From: Phytophthora hibernalis | Taxonomy: Eukaryota > Oomycota > Peronosporomycetes > Peronosporales > Peronosporaceae | DNA: 64,000 nt | Reading direction: 5' to 3' | Assembly: GCA_012656075.1 (NCBI GenBank) | Contig: JAAKBF010000151.1 | Coordinates: 1,364,001-1,428,000, forward strand | Part shown: piece by piece, positions 55,342-64,000 of the stretch | How the letters are laid out: each line of letters starts with the position of its first letter | Numbering within the stretch: the stretch's first letter is position 1 | Translations under genes and position numbers: made by a program | The notes under the pieces: generated by a model | Database searches by the model: none | Told to the model about the DNA's origin: nothing | The model's input: the letters and a program-made list of their open reading frames with translations, nothing else

Positions 55342-57860
55342 GCTGGGCCAAGCTGGGGTGTCGGGCCCGGGCTGCTTTCAAACTTTTGAAGTGGTGCACT
55401 TCGTGGTCGCCTTAAGGCGCACATCACGAACGACTTAAGGGCGCAGCAAAGCCTCAGAGGTGGCCTGTTTTGCGCGAATTGCGATACGCGCCACCATTTT
55501 CGTGCACTTGTGCAGAAAGCAAACGGCGGTCCATAACACCCACAACGAATGGTGAGAATCTCACACTGTTCGGTGTTTTCCCGATCCTGTGGTGCTGACG
55601 CAGATTTATGGTGGCGATACCGCACTGTTGGGTAAACTTCACTGAGTCTCTTTTGCCCCACTGTGTAGAAGGGGCACCAGCCCAGGCGGGTACAGTGTTT
55701 TTTTGAAAGGGGTCATTTTGCCCCCCTTCATGACTTAACATCTTGGCTTGTATGGTATACTCTAATTAAGTCGAAACACCGCGTTCACGAAAGGGTTAAT
55801 ATGGGTGAACCAGGTCAAATATTCAAAATATTCAAACAAAGCCGCGACTTCGCACGGAACAGCTCTGGATTTTACTTAGAGCTCAACAAACTCAGTTTCA
55901 AAGTGAGTATTTACGAAAACCTCTTCGTGCAAAATTCACTTCATATCCATATACGCGATTTTTGGATTATATTGATTAGGAGATTCTCATAGGAACGATA
56001 CTCAAATGAAGGCGAAAAATATGCTGTACTTCGAAGTGCGTAAATAAGGAACGGGGTGTCAACTATTATAATATCCTTAGAAACATTATAATCAATAAGT
56101 AAGGAACCTCAGTAATACCGATGCTCCTTACTTATTACTGATTCAGTATGTCACATTGTGACTTGTTGGCGTCTAAACCCTCTATATGTAAAAATTTACA
56201 TATCAGGTGTTCCCTATTGACGCATATTACTTTATTAGCAGCTTGTTGGTTGAAGGAGTGTTGGAGGAATCCCAAATTCATCGATCTAGCATCACTTCGC
56301 TTCTAATTAAACGGTTGCTACTTGTAACTACTTTATGCCAATCATGCGTGCGCATTTCCTCAAACGAAACCCGTGTAACTTTCTCGTCATGTATCCATAA
56401 GCCACGGAGCGTAATAAGCTCCTAAATTGTGTTGGCCAAGACAGCTGCAGGAAATGTTTCGTTCATACCGCACGAATAATTTCCGTGAATGATGCGATTT
56501 TAGATTTTGTACGTAGTCTTGCATGAAAGTGAGAAGATAGGTCTGCAATGAAACAACGCACGCATATTCTTACTACACTTACCCGACAACTCGAGCAAGA
56601 AACTCTTCTGTCTACGGTCAGGCTCATAGTACAAGGATCACCAGCAGCTTAAAATCTGCAAAAGCGAGCCAGAGCTTCAGTGCGAACGTGGTGGATACTA
56701 CCATCAACTGAGCGGAAGACCATGCACAAGATACTACACAAATCAGTCCATCCTTGCTCAAGTCGTGTCAAATGAAGCACTATTCGAATGAGGTACTTCG
56801 TCCCGACAACGTGTAGCATTTTTGCTACGCATACAAAACGAGCTGCTCAACATCAGTCTTGAAAATGCACCACAAAAGGATTATCAATAAGACATAGCCT
56901 CCAGCGATACCAGGACTCTATAGTTTCTTAGCAAAATACAAATAGAGGACCTCTTACCCCCATATATTATTACTACACCTACACTGTGTGGATGCCGGAC
57001 AATAACCAACACGATGTGGTGTCATCATTTTCTCTTGGACACGCGCTTCGATATTGTGAATTCCGTCCAAATTTGCAGATTTTGGGCGGTTCGCTTAACT
57101 ACCACATACAAATTACAAGTCATTTTGCGAAGTCACCCATAGCAGCACATGTCACAGTAAGTACGAATCAGACTTAGTGTGAATTCGGCAGTCATGGGGT
57201 GCATAGCGGTTTCACCGCCGGAGATTCAACCAATCGCCCAATGCAGTTTTGAGTAGAACCCACAATATCTGTAGTGCATTCCAAACGTACGGAATTATCA
57301 ACACACCACTGTCGATAATACCGCAATTTACGGTACTCGGTATTATAGTACTGCAGTGTGTTGCTTGAAGAAAAAGCATCCAAAATGTTGCTCGAACGGT
57401 CTGGATAAATCATCTGCTGCAGGTAAAATACGAATTTAAGTGATTTCATATCATAGTGGTGGGTTGTCCTAATCTTCTGCGGATGGGTAAACCGCCACAA
57501 ATAAAATAATAATCGATCCGGATATCAAATATAGCAGAGTTTTAAAGCGTATTTGTTGAAGTATCCAAATCGTATTACGAAAGGTATCAGAAATGCAAGG
57601 ATTCAGACCTCGTTGCAATCTCTGGTAGACGCTGGATATAAAATGCAACATATTAGTATACCATTTGACTATCAATCCGTGTTCATGGCTCGCTCCGACG
57701 TTCTACAACGATCTTCTAATGCAGAAATAATCGAGAATAAGTGTCCTGAAGGCATTAAAAAGTCAGATTCCTTTTCGTTCAGCCATACGTATTAAAATGG
57801 AATATAAAAAATTGAATGCCACGTTTTAGGGTGCGCTCTTACCGGTACAGACAATGCTTA
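55342..57860. other. AT-rich non-coding stretch (about 2.5 kb)
   Basis: Only short ORFs without motifs. A TAAGTAAGGAACCTC / GCTCCTTACTTATTA inverted pair lies at about 56097-56140. No known element was recognised. Confidence 0.45.
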
Positions 57861-58350
57861 AAGGGCTGTTCAGCGAAAACTGACATCTGAAACCTGGGAA
57901 AAAGTTCTAGGCTCCAGTATGTTGCTCGTGTTCAGCATGAGCAAATCAACCCTATCGACCAATCATTCTGCATATCAATTTTGGCGGGTGTAGGCCGTGA
58001 TGGCTCTTCACAAAGAAAATCGACGGCGAGAGCACAAGACCACGTCCACTCGGTACCGGTACGCTACAGACACGAAGCGCTTTGCTTCGTGGGCAGGTAA
58101 ATATACGTAGAAGCGCTGACGGACTGCCTACTTCGCCACACTAACATGGTTTGGGAGTGTTTTCATTGAGTGTAGCTACTTCCAGGCTGGAAACTATGGC
58201 GGATACGAGTTCTCGTCTAATCCTCGCGGTGATGTTAAACAAAATGATGACCCCCGCACCATCATCGCTGAAGACACTCGCGGTCGTACAGCAGTGGTAT
58301 GCAATTGAGATGCATGCTGCTGTGGAGCTTTAATCACCACAAGATCGCAA

Positions 58351-59416
58351 ATGGATCACAGTAGTCATTGGTCTAAGATGCTGTTTTCGTCGCGAATTTA
58401 TTTCGATTGCACTATGAAAGAACTATTTCGCATGAACAGTGGAAATATTGTCGCTCTAGCCAAGACTGTCTGCACTCGCTTCGCTCCACTTAAGGAATCA
58501 CCAGATGCGGTGTCGCCGCCCAAGAGGCTTGCAGTTTTCCTGTACGTGAGCGCGCAAGCATCAACTGTGCGCTCCACAGCTGACCGTTTTGCTATTGGCC
58601 CTTCGACCGTATCTAGAATCCTGAAGGATGTTGCTGGAGCAGTGTGTCGCACACTACACCAGCTCATTGCGTTCCCTCTTTTCGACTATGTGCATCGCAA
58701 TTTGCTGACGCCTGCGGAATTCCACAGATTGTTGGATGTATTAACGGGTGCCATATCCCGATATCGAAACCGACCAAAAATGGAGCTATGTATTTCAACA
58801 GGAAATGCTGATACAGTTTAGTTCTGCAAGCGGTAGTTGACTGGAGGGGAAGATTTTGCGATTTTGACTGCAAGTGGCCTGGTCGAGTTGGCGACAGTCG
58901 TGTGTTTCGCAATAGTACGTTGGCAAATGCGTTTCCATCACTTTCAGCGTCGTCAGACAAGGTTAATCTGCCAACATCTGATGTCGCTTACACAAGCGTT
59001 CCCTACTTTCTTTTGGGTGACTCCGGTTACCAAAACAACATGTACATGGTTACTACCTTTGAGATTGCGGAGACTCTGGATGTTGTTTGCACAGTGCTTA
59101 ACAAGAGGCTCAGTCATGCTCGTTGGAATGCGCGTTTGGACAGGTAAAATGTCGATGGCGTATTTTATTGAAAGGAATCGAACAGGACATAAGCATAGCT
59201 CCCTATGTCGTTTATGCTTTGTGCATCATTCAGAACTTCTTGTTGGATCATAAAGACTCGCTCGCCATCAGTCGAGAACAGCAATACCAACTATTACAAC
59301 AGTACGAGTCAAGATTTCCACAGCCTGAAATGGAAATTGAAGGATCTATTTGCGGAAACCTCCGCGATGAACTGAAGAAATGGTTCAAATTTAAACAGCA
59401 CCGTGACAACTCATAA
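58351..59416 (+). pseudogene. PIF/Harbinger transposase
   Basis: The N-terminal helix-turn-helix region reads LAVFLYVSAQASTVRSTADR then FAIGPSTVSRILKDV (58351-58821). The frame then shifts by one lost base near 58820. It continues VVDWRGRFCDFDCKWPGRVG then GDSRVFRNSTLA (second Asp), YFLLGDSGYQNN (third conserved region), and in another frame ECAFGQVKCRWRIL (Glu). It ends KWFKFKQHRDNS at 59414-59416. Two frame changes only, so the element is fairly young. Confidence 0.8.
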
Positions 59417-59585
59417 CAGATTCGAATTCAATACGAGCCGTGTAATCCGATCTATGCATTTTGTATTTCCTTTGTCATTGCGTTCAGGAACGCTCGCATC
59501 ATAGCCATCTGCTCATCATGCTGTCGGCGGCGCTCCTGCATTTATTCATGTTGCATTCACTCAAACTGAGTAAAAACGCCTCAGA

Positions 59586-60409
59586 TCACTCTTCCAGCAC
59601 CTCTCTAACTTTCTCGTACTTGTCGTTCCGATGTCGCTTGTTGTTCATTCTCCCCGTGTTATGCGGGTCCCGACACTCGCTAATATTAGAATAATCGTCT
59701 TCAAACAAAATGTCAGCTTGGGGCGGCGTCGGTGTTGGTGGAGCGTTGTCTTGGTCGAAGAGAGGTTGAGCGACATACGTTGAGCTTAGTGGAGTAGTGT
59801 CAGCCTGATCACCAAGAAAACTATTAAGCTTATCAAACACTTCTTTGGTCACGTTTGGGCTTTTCATTCGATGTAGATCCCTGTACAGTAAACCAACAAA
59901 TACAAGAACATGCATAAGTCGACGTCCCTTGTGCGTCATGAACACGCTCGAGTACCTCAGTTCCTTCTTCTCCTTCGTGAACAACTCAAACCAGTCGGGT
60001 TTGCCCACGCTACCAGCGATTCGATTTGCGTTGACTTCTCTAAAGAAACGAAACATTTCGCGTAGCGCTGCAGCTTGTCTTCGATAGCTTTTTAGTGCGC
60101 GTAGAACTTGGACACAACGTCTGGAATGCTTCCATGAACCTGCGCGTTGGTCATAACTGTCGTCTCGTCCTTAGGTATCCCTGTCATGTACACATCCCGC
60201 CATGCACAAGCAAGGGCCAGCGTATCAACTTCAGACCATTTACGTTTCGCGAAAAGAGCGGTGTCTGGCTGCTCTGGCACAGGAGGCTCCGCCGGTGGTG
60301 CTTGCTGCTCGCTGATTAGAGGGGACGGACCGTGGGTCGATTCCATCTTTTCTGTGGAGGTGAAGAGATTTGTGGACTGTATGTCGTGGGGAGCTATTCG
60401 ATAATACAA
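59586..60409 (-). pseudogene. Harbinger second ORF, Myb/SANT-like DNA-binding protein
   Basis: The N-terminal frame (60409-60092) has a Pro-rich start and then KRKWSEVDTLALACAWRDVY then VHGSIPDVVSKFY, resembling a trihelix/Myb-like domain. The next frame (60056-59586) continues FFREVNANRIAGSVGKPDWFELF and KEKKELRYSSVF, with a basic C-terminus (MNNKRHRNDKYEKV). A stop or short intron separates the two. Harbinger elements encode such a partner that brings the transposase to the nucleus and to DNA; its role here is inferred. Confidence 0.65.
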
Positions 60410-61547
60410 ATCCCAGATCTCAGGGGAAATGACACTGAAACGAGGTGCCTTCTGAAGTTTTTAGTGTCTTTTTCACCGGTTTCAGTGTAAAACATGGTGA
60501 TGCTGAACACGTGTTCCCTGGAATCTGACAAAGGTCACTAAATTAGGGGTGTCGAACATTCGAAATGAGCTGAAAAACATGAGCAGGAAAGAGGCGAAAT
60601 CATAAGCAGAAAAGTGTCGAAAACATAAGCAGAAACGGAGGGGGCTCACTTTTGCTCAATTCATAATCGCATTTAGCCGAGCGAGGGAGTGCTGACGAAA
60701 CAGTTCGTGAGAAGAATCCCCGAAGGAGCTATCGGCAATGCCGAAGCTAAGTACTCGGCAGCGCCTTCTACGGGCGATTATCGACGTTATGGCGGTCGCA
60801 GCGTTTGAGGAGGACGATGACGACAAGCAGAGTGAGGCGAACAGTGAGCAGGAAGAGGAGATGAAATGGCTTTAGTTGGTGAGGATTTGACTTACGTCTG
60901 TCTTGAAGACGAGGAGAGCAGTCTGCTCAGACAACAAGTGAGTATGAGGTTTGAAGTGAATATTGATCATCTTCTTGGTGCGCTGGGCGTGTGGAACCTG
61001 GACATCAACAATCTGGGCGATGCAAACTTTCACGGCATACGAACCAAGACCAAAGACGAACACGACAGCGCATGTTATGGACATTAATGCAACACAAGCA
61101 AAAAGCAAAACAAGACTGTGTCCAACGTCTCAATTTGGGCCATCGACTTGTTCTGTCGAAGAAGCTCGAGCACCAGCTCCTGCTTACGCTGAGCGCGACG
61201 CTCCTCCTCTTCTCTGATTAGACTCTGCCTCTCGCTGCAATTCATCCGCTGCGTGAACATTCGACACTGACCCCTCATCTTCCACCCATCCTCGCATTTA
61301 GCATCGTCTTTCTCGTCACTATCTTCTCTCCCTCCCTCCTTCTCACCCAGCCCAGTTCACCTTGTACTAGTAAGAGCATCTTGCTTACCGATGCATGCCG
61401 CTATTTCCTCATCAAGGCCCCTCATGACCTTGGTATACCGTGTACGCAAATTTGGTAGTGAACAGCGCCCATGGGGCACGTGAAGTTCCCGGTGAACGTC
61501 ACGGGAGGGAACGAGGGAACAACGAAGTTGAACTTAGAAATGAGTTA

Positions 61548-63875
61548 AGGTATCCAACCAGTCGTCCGCCACTTTTGCTTTTCTCCGCGCGGGAATTTTG
61601 TAGCTCTGCAACCAGAGGTCGGACGAAGGCAAGTAGGGTACCGATACAAAGCTGAGGATTCCTCTATCTCGTTGATTTTTACGTCTAAAGCTGAGCACCT
61701 AAGCTATTCAAACCCTCAATTGCGCGCGGCGACTGTTCAGAGCGGCCCAACCAGTTGTCCGCCACTTGCTGTAGTTTTGTATCGGGAACGCTGGTTCGGA
61801 GTGCCGTCGATCACTTCACGATCTTTGCCCGGAAGATCACCATTGTGCGCCAATGCGATCGAAAATCGTCTACGGTAGGCCAAAAGTCCGACGGATGTGA
61901 ATTTGGCGCGCTTCCTGTACAACGTTATATCCGTGGAGAGCGCCAAACAACGCCATCCGTGTCATTCATAAACAAATTAGCGTCATGGGGTCGAGGCGGA
62001 CGTATTCCACCGAAGATCTTGTAAATGCAGTGCATCAGGTGATGGCTGGCGCCAAAGTGTTCTCGGTCTCTAAAGCTACAGGAATTCCGCGAAAGACACT
62101 AGATGACAACGTCAAACGTGAACGAGCTGGTATCCGCCTAAACCAAAGACGGCCTGGGCCCACTCCATTGCTCCCCACGTAAGCTGAGACCAGCCTTTTC
62201 GAGTGGAGCATTGAACGTCAACCGGTTGGACATCCTGTTACCCGTTACACCATCGTTCGCCGGGCCAGTGACTTATCAATTATGCTTTTCGGTAAGCCAC
62301 TTACGGATGGATGGTACACACGATTTATAGAGCGTCATCCAAGTCTGACGAATCGAGTCGCACAAACAATCAGCAAAGTCCGCAACAACGTCGACGAAGC
62401 CCATATTAATATGCTGTTCGAAACCCTGAATAAAGTGATGAAAGAGAAGGGTATTGATTCAAGACGAGTTTTAACGTGGATGAGACTGCATTTCAGTCGC
62501 GGAAGAAGACCAAATCTGTGGTGGCTGCTCGTGGATCGTCCAATGTTTGGACCACGGAGATAACTACTTCGTTTCATATGTCTATCGTGGCGTGTGGTAG
62601 TGCAGCAGGCTTTGTTGTTCCTCCGATGTTCATTCTCCCTGGCCAAACTGTAGAGCTAACAATTCTCGATACCGACAAAACAGGTGCTGTCGTGACGACA
62701 ACAGACTCCGGTTTCATGAACAATTGGCTATTCATGAAATGGCTCAAATTCTTTGCTACGGAAATTCCAGCGATTGTTTCTCGCCCTTTATTACTGATAA
62801 TGGATGGATGCACCTCTCATTATTCCGTTGAGGTCGTGGATTTGGCGGATGAGCTAGACATAACGCTTGTATGTCTCCCTGCCAATGCAACACATTTGTT
62901 CCAGCCGGTTGATGTAGCTGTTTTGGTTCGTTCAAAAGCAAATTAAGAAAGTTCTTTGATCTGATTGTTAGTGACGCTGCCAATAATTTCACGATTGAAA
63001 AAGATGCTGCAGTGGAGATGGCTGGACTCGCTTGGCAGAACTGCAATTTTTCTGCGAACATCAAGGCAGGGTTCAAAGGCTGCGGTCTGTACCCGCTTTC
63101 GCGGGTAAATGATTGTCTGGATGAGTTCAAGAGAAACGGAATTCCGAAGGGTTTGGAGCAGCATACATGGCTTCAAGTTGAACCTGTGGTGCAAGACAGC
63201 ATTTTGGTTCTTCCACCGCCCCGAAAACCTAAGACAACAGGCAGAAAACGAGTTACCGTCGGAGGCCGATTATTAACACGTAAGTTCTTGAACGACATGG
63301 CCGCCGCGAATGCTCCTAAAAGGAAACCGCTACAGCCAAATACATCACAAAACGTACCTGCGTCAAGAAAGCGGAAGCGACCACCACATCAGCCCAAGAA
63401 GTCCCCACCCGCAAAGTTCGTGAAGACGACTAGTTCACGCCAGAACACCAAAACTGTCACCGCCCATGCGTCTGGGAAAGCTGGGCTCACCGACCTATCT
63501 CAAACCTTTGTATTTTAATACACTGCACGTTCCGTTTGAATCAGTGAATTAGCGATCTTAGAGGTAACCTTTGACGAACTCGAAGCCGTAACCATCGTAC
63601 TTTAATGAAACATAACTGTAAAAATAGCTCCATACAAATTGAATGATAATGCCGAGTGGCGGACAACTGGTTGGGCCGCTCTGAACAGTCGCCGCGCGCA
63701 ATTGAGGGTTTGAATAGCTTAGGGTGCTCAGCTTTAGACGTAAAAATCAACGAGATAGAGGAATCCTCAGCTTTGTATCGGTACCCTACTTGCCTTCGTC
63801 CGACCTCTGGTTGCAGAGCTACAAAATTCCCCGCGCGGAGAAAAGCAAAAGTGGCGGACGACTGGTTGGATACCT
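61548..63875 (+). mobile_element. Pogo/Tigger-like DNA transposon with about 220-bp inverted repeats
   Basis: The terminal inverted repeats, 61548-61766 and 63655-63875, start AGGTATCCAACCAGTCGTCC and differ only by two single-base indels (both losses in the left copy, in G and C runs). TA flanks both sides (61546-61547 and 63876-63877). The inside encodes a pogo-type transposase. This is the youngest-looking DNA transposon in the window. Confidence 0.92.
61985..63518 (+). pseudogene. Pogo transposase (DDE_1 type)
   Basis: MGSRRTYSTEDLVNAVHQVM begins a Psq-type helix-turn-helix. After an in-frame TAA at 62180-62182 comes a CENP-B-like region (GKPLTDGWYTRFIERHPSL). The DDE core follows: NVDETAFQ-like (first Asp), LLLIMDGCTSHYSVEVVDLA (second) and LPANATHLFQPVDVAV (third). 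The C-terminal part (ANIKAGFKGCGLYPLS, Lys-rich tail) runs to 63518. Two one-base losses, both in TTTT runs (about 62470 and 62925), separate the frames. If these are assembly errors, the gene would be broken only by the TAA. Confidence 0.85.
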
Positions 63876-64000
63876 TAAGCAGAAAATGGTCATGAGCAGA
63901 AATCGGTCGAAATCATGAGCAGGTTTTTGCTATGTTCGACCCCCTATTTTCAGGTTTCAGGTTCCCACTGTTGTCTAAACAGCACCAATACTGGTTACGT

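Larger units (their letters stand above)
57866..60510. mobile_element. Harbinger element (tentative limits)
   Basis: The left string TGTTCAGCGAAAACTGACATC then TGAAACCTGGGAAAAAG (57868 on) resembles the complement of the right string (TTTTTCACCGGTTTCAGTGT ... GATGCTGAACAC, up to about 60512). Between them lie a Harbinger transposase on the plus strand and a Myb-like ORF on the minus strand, the usual two-gene content. A 3-bp target duplication was not established, so the ends are approximate. Confidence 0.5.
60544..63946. mobile_element. Outer inverted-repeat element split by a pogo insertion
   Basis: The left end TAGGGGTGTCGAACAT (60544) matches the complement of the right end (TAGGGGGTCGAACATA, ending 63946), followed on both sides by sub-repeats such as CATAAGCAGAAA and CATGAGCAG. 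Inside, before the pogo insertion, a plus-strand remnant starts MPKLSTRQRLLRAIIDVM (60738) and continues in another frame as EDLTYVCLEDEESSLLRQQ, similar in style to a Harbinger-type N-terminus. The rest of its coding region is missing. Confidence 0.65.

Overview
The window looks like nuclear DNA of an oomycete, most likely Phytophthora or a close relative. The reasons are: short GT-AG introns of about 57-136 nt inside GC-rich genes; two genes with a CAWTTTNYY-like flanking promoter motif upstream of the ATG; a transposon mix typical of this group (Copia, Ty3 with chromodomain, hAT, Mutator fused to an Ulp1 protease, PIF/Harbinger, pogo, Crypton); and single-copy genes packed head-to-head or tail-to-tail. 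No CRISPR, rRNA or bacterial operon structure was seen. The species cannot be fixed from sequence alone.

Layout. 0-19 kb is transposon territory: an LTR-like repeat (1.08-1.59 kb), a Mutator-like transposase with a C-terminal Ulp1 cysteine protease (2.05-4.04 kb, minus), a TA-flanked inverted-repeat element (4.27-4.99 kb), and a hAT element (5.66-14.82 kb) split by a complete Copia retrotransposon (6924-11720, 5-bp target duplication) and by a second hAT (11789-13730). A Harbinger remnant (15.86-17.11 kb) and a decayed coding remnant (18.0-18.8 kb) follow.

19.2-40.1 kb is a gene island: mitochondrial ATP synthase gamma, a TPR protein, two members of a small Cys/His-motif family, a small acidic protein, glucosidase II beta, a NAK-type endocytic kinase, mitochondrial ribosomal protein bL17, a Mis18 centromere protein, a RING protein, a decayed hAT, and an intact cyclin-dependent kinase. 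The genes serve separate housekeeping jobs (respiration, ER glycoprotein quality control, endocytosis, mitochondrial translation, centromere loading, cell cycle) and do not form a pathway.

41.7-64 kb is again repeat-rich: a Crypton tyrosine recombinase, tRNA-like SINE-type repeats, a 154-bp tandem duplication, a second copy of the LTR-like repeat with a different small insertion, a minisatellite, a broken third member of the Cys/His family ending in a perfect 59-bp hairpin, a decayed chromodomain Ty3 element carrying a 670-bp fold-back-like insertion, a Harbinger element with a minus-strand Myb-like second ORF, and a young pogo element with about 220-bp terminal repeats nested in another inverted-repeat element.

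Most otherwise well-conserved host genes carry one or two single-base losses, often beside short G, C or T runs. The pogo element shows the same pattern. This suggests base dropout in the assembly as much as real gene death, so pseudogene calls for the housekeeping genes should be read with care.
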